Below, piece after piece: positions 1 through 10,552 of a DNA stretch of 64,000 nt. Both the position numbers and the translations under genes were made by a program. The DNA is from Argyresthia goedartella. Taxonomy: Eukaryota > Arthropoda > Insecta > Lepidoptera > Argyresthiidae. Under the pieces are notes generated by a model. It searched no databases. It was not told the origin of the DNA and worked only from the letters and a program-made list of their open reading frames with translations. Each line of letters opens with the position of its first letter. Position 1 is the first letter of the stretch. The stretch is taken from assembly GCA_949825045.1 (NCBI GenBank), contig OX463836.1:11425829-11489828 (forward strand). The letters are read 5' to 3'.

Positions 1-2
1 CT

Positions 3-1547
3 ACAGTCACAAAGATAGATTACGAAGGGCTGGACAAGGACATGGAAAGTCTAAACTTCGACTCGCTCTATGATAACTCCGACCCTAACGTTGCCGCAAC
101 ACTACTTATCTCTAAATTATCTAGCAAAATTAAATCAAATACTAAAACTATCTCAGTCCCTGACCGAAAGCGCATAACAAAGCCTTGGATCACACTCGGA
201 TTACTTCGTTGCATGAGAAACCGGGATAATCTTCATAAAAAAACCCAAAAGAACCCAAACAATGACGTTATCTCTACCACGTACAAATGGTACAGAAATT
301 TCTGCAACGAGCTAATAAAAAAGGTAAAGAATGAATATGAGAAAAAATTGGTACAAAATGCATCCAAAACAAGCAATAAAATGCTTTGGGATACTATAAA
401 ACGGATTGCCCACTCTAACTTGAAACTTAACCCTGCATCAGAGCTCATATCTCCTTCAGAACCTATTGCCTCAGTTAATAAAATAAACAACTTTTTTGCG
501 TCTATTGGAAAAAACCTAGCAGATAAAATCTCTCCTCCATTATCCAAAGTCACACCCAAACGTACTTCTCCTTTTTCTTTCGCTCTAACACCAACTGATG
601 AGGTAGAAGTACGAAAATGCATCCTTAACTTAAAAAAAAACAATACTATAGGTCGCGATAACATCTCCGGAGACTTCCTAAAACGATTTCAATCTATCCT
701 AATCAAACCAATAACATTCCTAGTCAACCTAATCTTCTCTACTGGTATCTTTCCAACTGCTTTCAAGCTCGCTGAAGTGATTCCAATATATAAAAGTGGT
801 GACAGAGACAGTGTCAATAATTACAGACCTATCTCAATACTTTCAACGCTATCTAAAATAGTCGAAAAACTCCTAAACAAACGCCTCGTTAGTTACCTAG
901 AATCTAAACACCTACTTTCTAGCTCACAGTTCGGATTTAGATCCGGTGTTTCTACTAAAGAGGCAGTTTACGAGTTGACTGAACACATATTGTCAAAATT
1001 GGACAGCAAAAAGAAAGTTATTGCAATATTCCTTGATCTTGCTAAAGCGTTCGATAGTGTCTCTGTCCCACTGCTACTGGATAAGCTTGAGAGCATTGGT
1101 GTCCGCGACACGCAACTCAATCTGTTTAATGACTATCTAACTAATAGGAAGCAGAGGGTAAGAGTTGGTGACTTCACTAGCGATGACTTGCCAATAACAT
1201 ACGGAGTCCCTCAAGGCAGCGTCCTAGGTCCAACTCTATTTCTTATATTTATTAATGACCTCTGTGATACACGACTAGCAAATGGCAAACTTATTACCTT
1301 TGCAGACGACACAGCGCTGATATTCCATGGGGATACTTGGGAGGAGGCGTTTGGTTTTGCTCAATTGGGTTTCGATGAAGTGTATTCCTGGCTAAGAAAC
1401 AACCGTCTTTCCCTTAATGTGGACAAAACGAAATTTATGCCATTCTCACTTAGAAGTATACCATCTGGAATCTTTGATAACTATTCAATTAGAGCTCATT
1501 CTTGCTACTCAACCTTCCCCTGTTCTTGCAGCCACGCCTATCATTAA
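3..1547 (+). pseudogene. Reverse transcriptase of non-LTR element, partial
   Basis: The frame is open from base 3; the first ATG at 42 is internal. Counting from that ATG, residues 1-180 are the charged linker that follows the endonuclease in LINE ORF2 proteins. The RT fingers and palm follow: KSGDRDSVNNYRPIS near 251-265, the first catalytic aspartate in FLDLAKAFDSV (D332), GVPQGSVLGP near 388-397 and the catalytic FADD at 420-423. Enzymatically this would be target-primed reverse transcription of the element's own RNA in the nucleus. The protein goes out of frame after about residue 475 and stops at 1547. The conserved YLGVIID segment can be read at about 1557-1580 in a different frame, so small indels rather than a large deletion broke it. 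Confidence 0.85.
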
Positions 1548-1571
1548 ATATCAAATACTTGGGTGTAATAA

Positions 1572-2162
1572 TTGATAATACCCTTCGTTTCAATCTACAT
1601 CTCGATCTTATATCTTCCAGGACTCGAAAAACTCATATACATTTTTAAGAACCTTCGGCATGTTCCTGACAAAAATATCATCAAAATGGTATATATAGCG
1701 TTGTGTCAGTCAATTATATCCTACTGTATCACTGTTTGGGGGGGAACAAATAAAACAAATCTATTAAAACTCGAAAGAGCCCAACGCTCAGTTCTTAAGG
1801 TAAGTCTGTCCCTACCATTCCTATTTCCCACACAACAACTCTATCCATTGGCTGATGTTCTGTCCGTCAGACAACTATTTATTCTGAACACCATACTGAA
1901 GCAACACTCTTTAATAAGCTACGATCCAGCACTCTTTGCCTCCAAACGACGCAATTACAAGGTCTGTAATTCGCGCACCACTTGGTCTACCGACTTCTCT
2001 CATAGATTTTTTGGCTTTTTAGGAGAGTATCTCTACAATAGGATAAATAAAAAAATTGAAATATACTCTCTTACAAAATACGAATGTAAAAGAGTACTAA
2101 CAGCGTGGCTAAAATCACTAAGCTATGAGGACACTGAAAGTCTTCTGTCAATCATCTCCTGA
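1572..2162 (+). pseudogene. C-terminal region of the same non-LTR ORF2
   Basis: Continuation of the RT protein past the frame disruption. It carries the thumb-to-C-terminal signature of LINE proteins: a segment like YIALCQSIISYCITVWGG, then LLKLERAQRSVLKV, ending in AWLKSLSYEDTESLLSI before the stop at 2162. The ATG at 1572 is not a real start. The reading frame is the same as that of the upstream part, so at least two compensating indels lie between about 1450 and 1640. Confidence 0.8.
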
Positions 2163-2179
2163 TGATCTCCCCCTGTCCT

Positions 2180-2300
2180 TCCACACACACACCCACACAC
2201 CCTCACACACACCCACACACCCACATACCTACTCACACACACACACCCCACACACACACCCCACACACACACACCCCACACACATCTCACTTACACACAC
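2180..2300 (+). repeat. CA-rich simple repeat in LINE 3' UTR
   Basis: Imperfect runs of CACACACC and CACACACA directly downstream of the LINE stop codon. Open frames rich in His, Thr and Pro in this stretch are compositional artefacts. Confidence 0.9.
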
Positions 2301-2631
2301 TTCCAATCTCTGACACTCCACACCATTACACTCTCTTACCTCTCTGATAAATAAATTGCACCTACCTTGGGTACCTTGATTACTCCGGTTCAGCGTCGGG
2401 AGAGGCTGGTAATCTGTCAAACAGGACCTCCTAGTACGGATACCAGTCTCTCACATAGATAAGACAAAACGCATAGCACCTAAGTTAAACAATGTTACAC
2501 CATATAAAACTATGTGAGAGAACAAAATAAACTTTTTTGTATTTGTATTTGTATTTGTATTGTATATGAGAGTGAGATACAAAGAGATTAGCTCGGGTTT
2601 GTATATCATTTATAGCAATATTCTCGGTGAG

Positions 2632-2888
2632 TGAGCTCCGTGGTCTAGTGGTTTCGGGTTCTCACTGAGGAGATGCGGGTTCAAATCCATCTGCAGCTGA
2701 TCATGTACAAAAGAAAGTAATTTATCTAATTATCCCTACATTATACGGATGTTCTAATGATGAAACATCGGCGGAAATCATCGCGAGGATACCTTCGATC
2801 TCCGCAGCTGCGGCGATGGTCTAGCCCCTGTCGCGCAAAATGTGTATCCATCCCGGATGGGAAAATGCGTGAAGCTTTCGTGAAGAAA
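2632..2888 (+). mobile_element. tRNA-derived SINE, family S2, tail type a
   Basis: The head contains an RNA polymerase III A box (TGGTCTAGTGG at 2641) and B box (GGTTCAAATCC at about 2688). The body matches the copy at 17049: a segment on a cryptic bend CATCG..GAGGA, then GCGGCGATGG(T/G)CTAGCCCC, ending in GGGAAAATGCGTGAAGC. No tRNA cloverleaf can be closed, so it is a SINE and not a tRNA gene. Confidence 0.85.
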
Positions 2889-3048
2889 AATATATTATAA
2901 ACAGAAAACTACATTAAATAAGATCAACTTTAAGACGACGATTACGTTACGACGGATTGCCTACCTACATAATTAAATATTACCGTGATATATTCGCACC
3001 TATCTTAAATCATATTATTAACCTTTCTTTTTTGCAAGGAGCATTCCC

Positions 3049-3334
3049 AGAGCTCCGTGGTCTCTCTCCTGAACCTGCATCTTACACAGGAGATGTAGGT
3101 TCGAATCCTGACCTTGTACCAATGAGATAATTAATTTATCTTGAGTACATTATCGGACGCTTCCGTGTTTCGGATGACACGTTAAGCTGTAGGTCCCGGC
3201 TACTATCTCTACTTGGTAGTGGTTGTCATAAAACCCCCCCATCAAACCACACTGAGCCAGCGCGGTGGAGTATGGCTTAATATTACTCGTATCCAGGTTA
3301 AGGCTTGTGGCTTGTGACATTAATAGGCTACGTT
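3049..3334 (+). mobile_element. tRNA-derived SINE, family S2 head with tail type b
   Basis: The head (AGCTCCGTGGTCT at 3050, B box GGTTCGAATCC at 3100, then CTGACCTTGTACCAATGA) is the same as in the other S2 copies. After about 3165 the body differs: GACACGTTAAGCTGTAGGTCCCGG and a stretch near GAGCCAGCGCGGTGGAGTATGG. This is a different 3' module on the same promoter head. Confidence 0.8.
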
Positions 3335-3399
3335 TAAATTAATTTAATAAAATATTAATGTGATATTAAAAGTAATAGATTAGTAGATAACAAGTAATT

Positions 3400-3692
3400 A
3401 TAAGTAATAATATATTCGCATACAGAGTACATACACAGCCAAATAATCCTTACAGGTCGGTTAACTAAAGCTGGCAGTTCGACACATTTACACGTTGCGC
3501 TTGTGTAGTGTCTGTGAATAAGCACGCGGCTTGAATTCGCACTGCATCGTCATCAAGAATATTGAGTCTGTCTTTCTACTGTCTTTCTGTCTTTGTACCT
3601 TATACATGTGTTAGTTTAAGATTTGACATTCTCCAAATGTTACCTATGTGTTTCTTATGGAAATAAACTCTTTTTGAATTTGAATTTGAATT
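3400..3692 (+). mobile_element. 3' end of a non-LTR element
   Basis: A 3'-UTR-like stretch that ends in ATGGAAATAAACTC followed by repeated TTTGAA units (3673-3692). AATAAA close to a hexamer microsatellite tail is typical of insect CR1/Daphne-like 3' ends. The left limit is uncertain and no coding sequence remains. Confidence 0.6.
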
Positions 3693-4380
3693 TCTCGCGC
3701 GCAATCAAACTTATGAGTATGAAAGAGACATTTATTGTTTTGCTTTTGCCACTGCTTATAAATATAGAGTGATATTTTTTCCATTCGTGTCACATCTCAC
3801 TCGACGGGCGTTATTGTGATTGTTTACCTATTTCGAGATTAGAACAAAATCATTCATTTTTAAAATAGTGAAATTACATTAGTGTGAGTACTGTGAAAGT
3901 GCCAGCTTTAGTTAATTGACCTGTACCCGTGTCATCTGTGTTTATAATTGGGACCTGAGCCTTCATATTGACTCAAGTAAGACCGGCATAATGTGCAATA
4001 CACGTACATTAAGAAAAAGTATTAGCTGAGCCGGCCCAGCTATTTCCATACCTGTAGCCTCTAAGGTGTAATGGCAGAGCAATATTTCCTTTCCTGGCAA
4101 TTTGCCGCGTTCTAAGGTCTATTACGATATACGGGCAGAGTTAATTGCTTTACTTACTGCTTTGACAAAGATGTCGGCGATTCACCTTGAGTTGTTAGTC
4201 ACTGGAGGATATAGAAATGTCTTCTTTCTTTAAAAGTTTTTTTTGATCAGCTTGAATGCTTACAGGGCTGATTGCAATAATTATACCTGTGTGGTTGTAT
4301 CATGGATCGCGCCAAGAATCTTTGGCTATGAGCGAGCTGCTACAAAAATTCTCGTCACAAAAGTTATGTATCAAATAATT
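3693..4380. other. No recognisable feature
   Basis: AT-rich sequence. I see no frame with coding character, no terminal repeats and no match to other repeats in this window. Confidence 0.5.
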
Positions 4381-4437
4381 GGCCAAAAGTGGGCACAACT
4401 GTCCCTCTGCCACCCCGTATGAGAAAAGGTTTGACGC
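4381..4437 (+). mobile_element. SINE S2 tail fragment
   Basis: GGCCAAAAGTGGGCACAACT and CTCTGCCACCCCGTATG match the 3' module of the S2 copy at 17240-17310. Only the tail remains. Confidence 0.7.
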
Positions 4438-4451
4438 AGAAAAAAGAAAAA

Positions 4452-4693
4452 AAGGTAGGCCAATCAAGAAAAGGGGGGTAGACCAATCTAGATCGATCGG
4501 CCTACATGATCAAGAAAAAGGAGGTACTTTTTCTTGATCGGCCTACATTCTTTTCTTTGACTGTCCTACCTCCTTTTTCTTGATTGGCCTTCCTTCTTTT
4601 TCTTGATTGGCCTACCTAATTTTTCATGGTAGGCCTACCCACTTTTTCTCGATTGGCCTACCTCCCTTTTCTTGATTGGCCTACCTTTTTTGC
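4452..4693. repeat. Minisatellite with units in both orientations
   Basis: About ten copies of a 22-25 bp unit of the form AGGTAGGCCAATCAAGAAAA. The first units (about 4452-4526) run forward. From about 4526 to 4690 the units are reverse complements (TTTTCTTGATTGGCCTACCT), six or more in a row. The array can therefore fold on itself. The flanks are AT-rich and non-coding. Confidence 0.9.
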
Positions 4694-4823
4694 CTTGCTA
4701 ATTGTAGAATGCGACATTGTTACACAGTGACAGAAGACCTCATCTCTTGTAATAGTAGCATGCGAATCACGCCATTTTTTGTTTGCTATGAAGCCGAGCA
4801 AAGCGCCAAAGTATTTATTTATT

Positions 4824-5206
4824 GACTTCCGCATGAAACAATAAAATTATGTCTGGGCGCGCTGTCAGTTGTAAAATGGCGCCACCGCTGTTAGAGTGCT
4901 AATCGGGCACAAGCTTCTGACATCCGGCATGAAGGATTGCAATGGCGCGTTAACAGTGAGGCGACCGAAGAGTTTCGACAAAAAGGAAGTCATCGAAGCC
5001 GACAGCGCGCCAATGAGTGTTGGTTTATTGACATTCGGATGAAACACCAGAATTATGCCTGGGGGCGGGGGCGCTGTCAGTTGTAAAATGGCGCCACCGC
5101 TGTTAGCGCGCTAAACGGAAACAAGCTTCTGACATCCGGCATGTAGGATTGCAATGGCGCGTTAACAGTGGGGCGACCGAAGCGTTTCAACAAAAAGAAA
5201 GTCATA
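4824..5206. repeat. Pair of ~180-bp direct repeats
   Basis: 4824-5000 and 5027-5206 are diverged copies of one sequence. Both contain GTCAGTTGTAAAATGGCGCC, CAAGCTTCTGACATCCGGCA and GCAATGGCGCGTTAACAGTG in the same order. The region is richer in GC than its surroundings. No coding frame is shared by both copies and the nature of the unit is unknown. Confidence 0.8.
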
Positions 5207-5225
5207 CTGTATCGAGACGGGGCCG

Positions 5226-5835
5226 GGAGTAAATATAATAAATAAAATAAAATTGTTTAATTCAGAAATCGAGTTCCTTACACAATTATCTACATACAAA
5301 AACAAAACTAGACTACAACCAAAATCAAATGTGTTAGTATCAATAAGTATTTACTTTTTATATTAGTATTTAGATGGGTAGGAGATGTTATTTTATTTTA
5401 TTTTTCAATATGGCCTGCTGGTCCCGGGCGCTCACCAGATACCTAGTGTCTGATAAGCACCCGAACCCAGTGACCCACAATAGGACAGTCGTAGCTGTCT
5501 GCTATCATCCTCAGAATACTGTTGGTGCTAGTCCACGTCCTGCAGAGCGATGAGGCAATTTTCTTGCGTATGATGGCATGGAAGCCATTACAGCGTGCCT
5601 CTGCAAACATACCTGATGCACTACAGCAGCAGGGCAACCCCAACAGCATCCTAAATATATTACTATACAGCACACGCAGAGCGTTGTACGGTTTTTGGGT
5701 ATAATTTGTCCACAGGTTGCTCGTATAAAAAGCTTGGCAGTATGCCTTAAAGAGAGTAATCTTAACCTGTTCTGAGCAGCGAGCAAACCTGCGAGACAGC
5801 ATGGCCACATACACACAGAGAGGAGTAAACACTAC
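5226..5835 (-). pseudogene. C-terminal fragment of a non-LTR reverse transcriptase
   Basis: The minus-strand frame 5832-5443 encodes about 129 residues with the post-RT signature of LINEs: VKITLFKAYCQAFYTSNLW, then ALRVLYSNIFRMLLGLP and FAEARCNGFHAIIRKKIAS. The RT core and endonuclease are missing, so this is a 5'-truncated copy. The 3' UTR probably runs to the A/T-rich block at about 5226-5260. The clade was not determined. Confidence 0.75.
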
Positions 5836-5989
5836 ACAATACTTCTACATTTTTCATTTGATTTGTGTAACCTACTAAATTATTAATCTGTTTAACTAAA
5901 TAAGTTTTTGCTTACATTTATATCTAGATTTAACTAATCATAAAAAATAGTCATTTAAACTACATAATCAGAAGCTAGAATTTTTATTT

Positions 5990-6172
5990 TTGTTTAATAC
6001 ACTGGGAATTTGGGCGCTGTTTTGCTGAAAAACAGGTCTTACGCCTAGCTCAGCGACAGATGCTACAATGTATTTTTTAGCAATTTAATCTAGCCTACAT
6101 TAAATAGCACCATTGTAACTATTTGTACTTCTTTATGTGACAGTAAATATTATTATTATTATTATTATTTAA
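5990..6172 (+). mobile_element. Non-LTR 3' end with (TTA)n tail
   Basis: The pattern AAACAGGTCTTACGCCTAG ... TGTGACAGTAAATA followed by a run of TTA (6148-6172) looks like the 3' UTR and tail of an RTE-like element. No coding sequence remains and the left limit is approximate. Confidence 0.5.
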
Positions 6173-7229
6173 GTCAGTTAACAGAATAATTTATTACTTT
6201 AAAAAACAATTACAAGTTTGAAATTATTTTGAACACATTTATTTATAATGTTTAAATAGGTCAAACGCATTCCCCGTTGGTGCCGAGTTTACTTTGTGGC
6301 GTAGTATAGCACCACGCTTTTTCCCATGGGGGGTGGCAGAGGTGAAGTTGTGCCAACTGTTGAGATTACTTATGTAAGACAAGTATCATTATATTATCTA
6401 TTCTCTTGTTATTTTCTCTTTGTTAACATAAAATTGGGAGTGAGCATTAACATCGAAGCCATAGTAACTTCGTCAGTAACTTACTTTGGATCGGTTCCAT
6501 GAAATTATGATCATACCCTTTGTGCAGTTCGACGTTAAAAAGTTTGATTAATTTATGAAAATGTATTGGAAATAAGAAAGAAGAAATTTATTTGTAAATA
6601 TAAGGATAAAAAGGTTCTTATATATTATATAAAAAGAACGCCTTAAGTCAGCTTTGAAATTGTAGTCATTAAAACATAAAGAACAAAAAAGCCAAGCCAA
6701 GGCCGGTTTCACCTACTTTTAAAGTTAAGAAATTCGTCAACAGAGTAATAACAGTTTTGCAGAAGCCAGTGGAACAATTTAATTTTAAAAGTATTGAACG
6801 GCCACGTTTTTATGTCATCCGGTATTTTGTTATAAACAGTTACATACATTGCTGAACAGTTTTTTAAATACAGTGATGTTCTTGGCGTGTGATTAAATAG
6901 GAGCCTGTTCTGGTTTTTAGTGTTCCTCGAGTAATAGTCTTGAGCTTTTACAAAAAGTTCAGAATTTAATTAAACGAATTTACCGATTTCAAGTATGAGA
7001 CAGGGTACTGGTAATATGTTCAATCTTTTAAATGTTTGTTTATATGACTCATACGGTGCGATACCACAAATAGCGCGCACACATAATTAAATACGTCAAA
7101 GCCATCCCGCACTTGTATTATTTTTAAGGTTACTTACCCTAACCTCTTGAATACCACTGGCGTTAGATAACGCCACTTTGCCTTTATTTCAATTTCAATT
7201 TACTTATTTATTTAAGATTACAGTTATCC
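6173..7229. other. Mostly featureless; one SINE tail remnant
   Basis: About 6287-6355 contains the reverse complement of the S2 SINE tail (ACGCTTTTTCCCATGGGGGG, then GGCAGAGG). The rest is AT-rich with no coding or repeat signature that I could support. Confidence 0.5.
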
Positions 7230-7370
7230 ATTATTAGCAGTGATAGGAATAGGTAGGGCCCACCAACCTAAACTTCGAGGAACAGAAGCGAAAAGTGGAG
7301 TTTATATTTGTAGATTTAAGACATTGTATTATGTTAAAAATAAAGAATTATTATTATTATTATTATTATA
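7230..7370 (+). mobile_element. Non-LTR 3' UTR with (TTA)n tail
   Basis: Sequence ending in AAAATAAAGAA followed by seven or more TTA units (7347-7370). It resembles the tail of an RTE-like LINE. No protein remains. Confidence 0.5.
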
Positions 7371-7440
7371 GGGTTTAAAATTTATTACCTTGGCATAAGG
7401 TTAAAAATCGCGACCCGTTCTAACTACCCTCGGTTTTGAG

Positions 7441-7635
7441 AGGTTAATGGGGGACCAAAGCAGTCACTGGCCAAGGGCAGCAACAAGGCGAGTGGGCAGA
7501 CCACCTGCCCGATGGTCCGACGATATACTAAAGTGGACAGGAGCTCAATGGATGCGGGTGGCACAGGACCGCAGGGGTCGGCGCTGTAGAGAAGAGGCCT
7601 GTGCCCAGCGGTGGGTTGACGTGGGCTTAGCATGA
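7441..7635 (+). pseudogene. RTE-type retrotransposon, C-terminal fragment
   Basis: A 62-codon frame from 7447 contains GRPPARWSDDILKWTGAQW and VAQDRRGRRCREEACAQRW. This matches the conserved C-terminal block of RTE-clade proteins (GRPxxRWxDDI ... W ... AxDR ... LEEAxxxxW). It is a short, isolated relic with no RT core beside it. Confidence 0.75.
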
Positions 7636-7751
7636 ATGGGGAAAAAAATCCTTATACGCCACCTTATGACTTCGTTGTCCGCCCGTATGTCTATCAAGAC
7701 TCATTTGCTCAGGATCGCATAAATCAAGTTGAAAGTCATATCAATCACGCA

Positions 7752-7985
7752 GGTCTGAGGTCAGAGTCAGAGTCAGAGTTATTTTTTTTATTGAATATAA
7801 ATAAATAAATTAGCTTATTCAACGTCAAAATTATACTTACTTATAACTATAAGTCAATTTTTTTTTATATAAAAAAAAGACTACACCCTTTCGGAAGGTG
7901 GGCCTCGGGGTTAAGAAGAAACGGCAAGAAACTCCCCCATACCTTTTTTTTTTAAAAGTGACTTTACAACAGGTACTGGTTTCGG
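7752..7985 (-). mobile_element. Non-LTR 3' end, minus strand
   Basis: Starts with tandem GTCAGA units (7755-7775), the reverse complement of a hexamer tail. Further in, GGTGGGCCTCGGGGTTAAG and GGCAAGAAACTCCCCCATAC match the 3' UTR layout of lepidopteran CR1-like elements (gagtttcttgcc in the sense direction). No coding part. Confidence 0.65.
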
Positions 7986-8267
7986 TCTAAGGAAATTCGC
8001 CGGCGAGTGATAGACTTGATTAAGTCATGAAGCAATCAAAAAGTACGCACGATTATTATATCACAATTTTCGATAAACCAATTCCCGTTCCCGTTGATCT
8101 AGTATCATGAAATTTGGCTCGAAGCAAGGCTTGGCTTAACCACTTAACTCCTGAATCCCTGGTGACGCCACTGTGGTGTTACTGTGGCGTAAAAGGCTTT
8201 GATTCTTAAAATGGCATGCGGTTATAAACCGCGAGGCGTCATGACCAGATCAAGGGCTCTAAAGGTC

Positions 8268-8785
8268 ATAATAGTAGTTTATGTGATTGCTGCATAATGG
8301 AGGGCATTAAAACTCGAGAGTGAGTTTATGAAACGAGCCGAAAGCGAGTTTCATAATAATATCACTCGAGAGTTGTAATGCCTAATTATGTACAGTTACA
8401 TACACTAGTTTATCTACACACATATCATAAGCTCTCTTTGATGTGTTCAGGAACCGCATGTTTGACCGGCATTGTGGCTCTGCAATTGTTTAGCTTGTCC
8501 TGTAGTACCAACTTCACGCAGGCGGGCGTCGTCGTTCGAAATTTGAATGTCAGCACCAACTTCACAGACAAACTACGGACGGCACGCAGGCAGGCGTCGG
8601 CGTTCGAAATTTGAATGTCATTATATGTAGAAAAACTACACATAATGATCATAATGTGTAGTTTTCCAGATACGAAACGAGTTTTTACCAAGTTGTTTAA
8701 CACAATGCTGATCGTAACGGGCGGTTTTTGAACGCAGTAAAGAGGGTTTATGATACGTGTGTAGATAAAAGTCATAAAACCGTAG
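8268..8785 (+). mobile_element. Composite palindromic element, family X, copy 1
   Basis: Two joined blocks. Block 1 (about 8268-8409) is one long imperfect palindrome: two ~50-bp arms (ATTAAAACTCGAGAGTG and its partner CACTCGAGAGTTGTAAT) around a smaller palindrome TTTATGAAAC...GTTTCATAA. Block 2 (about 8410-8775) has ~52-bp terminal inverted repeats that start TATCTACACAC and run through a GAACCGC/GCGG motif. Block 2 also holds a local duplication of TTCGAAATTTGAATGTCA at about 8537 and 8604, and a small hairpin AAAACTACACA/TGTGTAGTTTT at 8631-8665. The same two-block order occurs at 13824 (reversed) and 61305. It encodes no protein. Confidence 0.85.
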
Positions 8786-9303
8786 AGTAGTTCCATCACC
8801 AAAAGTGTGATTTGTACGGAACCCAAGGTGGCCGAGACCGACGTGCACTTGACCGGCTTTATTTAAAATATCATGCAAAAAATGTAACAACTTTTTCCAC
8901 GATATTTTTTTATATCTCATGATTTAGTATAATTGCTTAATATATCAAATAATTTAATATCATAATACAGTGCTTTTGGTTAGAGCGGATAAATGCGTTT
9001 GTGTGAGTGTTGCAATCCGTTTAAAATTAGGTTGGCGTGTGTGAAAACACAGACGTTTTGAAACTCATTTTAAAACTCACATCAAAAGTACTCTAAGACA
9101 TTTATTATCAGACCTTTTGAGGAAAATGATTGTACCATCATTGGTTTACAATGACGGGTTCTATCATTTTCTCTGCCATGGTATCTAATTAAATAAAAAA
9201 GAATCCCCACGACATAAGCCTGATCAGCTGATTACAAGTAACAAGGGAAGAACGAAGAACATTTTTATTGTTTACGAGCATAGTGGAAGTTGAACATAAT
9301 AAA
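8786..9303. other. Mostly featureless; family N repeat
   Basis: 8808-8862 is the reverse complement of a dispersed motif (GCCGGTCAAGTGCACGTCGG ... GGGTTCCGTAC) also seen near 14912, 23118 and 50498. The rest is AT-rich without recognisable content. Confidence 0.5.
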
Positions 9304-9640
9304 GGCTATTCAAAGTCAAAGTCAAAGTACATATACTTAACAAACGTCATTTTTTGCCTCTTCTCTACATTGGACTACTGTAGGAGAAGAAGAGATTCTT
9401 AGATCTCTTTTAAAAATAGGTTGTGCTTAATAATTCAATTATTATGATTAATAAGCAGGAATAAATAATAACAAAATTATTAACAGCAAGGCCTGTGTTG
9501 AGCCAGATTAACCCCATACAGTCCTGTCATTTAAGTAATCTTGAACATTGTAATATCCCTTTTTCGACAAAGTCCCTTTAACATGCTTTTTACATTGCTC
9601 AAATGGCAATTTCAAATTCTCCAGAGGAGGTATCAAAGTC
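9304..9640 (-). mobile_element. Family A LINE, 3' fragment
   Basis: Reverse complement of the last ~340 bp of the element at 20190-22238. It contains the final codons (sense KKGYYNVQDYLNDRTVWG-like ending), TTGTGCTTAATAA, the segment CAATGTAGAGAAGAGGCAAA in the sense direction, and a tail of CAAAGT units at 9317-9333. It is 5'-truncated. Confidence 0.85.
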
Positions 9641-9765
9641 AAAGTCAAAGTACTTTATTACTGTAGATATTAACATATACTTAGCAAACGTCATTTTTTG
9701 CCTGTTCTCTACATTGGACCACTGTGGGAGAAGTAGGGCGTAGAAACTCCCACAGATTGATTTTT
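9630..9765 (-). mobile_element. Family A LINE, second 3' fragment
   Basis: A second set of AAAGTC tail units at about 9633-9648 followed by TACTTTATTACTGTAGATAT, AGCAAACGTCATTTTTTGCC and CCACTGTGGGAGAAG. It abuts the copy just before it, in the same orientation, so two truncated insertions lie head to tail. Confidence 0.8.
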
Positions 9766-9879
9766 ATCCCACATGCTCATATAATAAAATGTCAACCTGT
9801 ACTTGAAAAATAACTCCATAATATGTGCGATTCGGCAAAACTAATTTATGAACTAAGCTGGCAACTTGAAATCCAAACA

Positions 9880-10072
9880 GAGGTTATTCAGTTGCCATAT
9901 GCTCTATTTTAAAACTTTAATACCAAAAGTGGGGTGCTATAAGTTTGAAGCGTCTGTCGGTCGGTGTGTCGGTATGTCTGTCCGTCTGTGGTACCCTAGC
10001 AGTCAAATGGGTAACCACATTTTAATGCGTTTTTCTGTAAATGGTAGAAGACTTCACGTCAATTTTTAAATA
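9880..10072 (+). repeat. Family T repeat unit
   Basis: AGTGGGGTGCTATAAGTTTG, a run of CTGTC/GGTCGG units, GTCTGTGGTACCCTAGC, TCAAATGGGTAAC and TTTTAATGCG. The same order occurs at 30958-31110 and 43842-44285. No protein is supported. Confidence 0.75.
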
Positions 10073-10552
10073 TAATTTAATCAAAAGTTACCAGCTAAGT
10101 TAAATAAGAAACAAGTGAACAAATTTTAACCAGCTCGCTTTCGACTCGTGCCGAACTTCTCGGTTCGTAAATATAAGCTTTTGCAAAATCTTGGGAAATG
10201 TACTATAATGTAGAGACTGGAAAGTGAGCAATAGGCGGACGAGTGAATTTGTGGGCTGAGCCTTAGGCGAGACCTACTATGAGACGAGTCCATCTATCGC
10301 ACTTGTGGCCTAGACATTACATAGTGCTAGTTTCACGACTACTCCGAGAAAATAAATCTAATTTTACGGAAAATCTGCTATCTTCGCAATTAAACGTGAC
10401 GGCAAGACGCCATCTGTTGACATCTGACATAACCATAACAAAACAAGCCATTTTTTTCTGTCCTGTGAACGGGCTAGAAATGTTATTGTTGTCCTGTTCA
10501 ACAATCTAATGTTATGGGGCCCCATTACAGACCATCTTTTGCCACATTTCCG
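10073..10552. other. No recognisable feature
   Basis: No conserved domain, tail or terminal repeat is visible. The short frames here lack any recognisable motif. Confidence 0.5.

Larger units (their letters stand above)
1..2565 (+). mobile_element. Non-LTR retrotransposon, 5' end outside window
   Basis: The reading frame is open at the left edge of the window, so the endonuclease half lies upstream. What remains is the linker, the reverse transcriptase, the C-terminal region, a CA-rich 3' UTR and a terminal run of TTTGTA units at about 2535-2565. The microsatellite tail instead of poly(A) fits CR1/Daphne-like or related insect LINEs; the clade is not certain. The frame is disturbed between about 1450 and 1640, so this copy is dead. 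Confidence 0.85.

Noticed and set aside
2125..2420. Small His/Thr/Pro-rich or Cys/Val-rich frames
   Set aside because: Produced by the CA/TG simple repeat in all frames.
4452..4693. CRISPR-like array
   Set aside because: The units are in both orientations, there are no unique spacers of regular length, and the context is eukaryotic.
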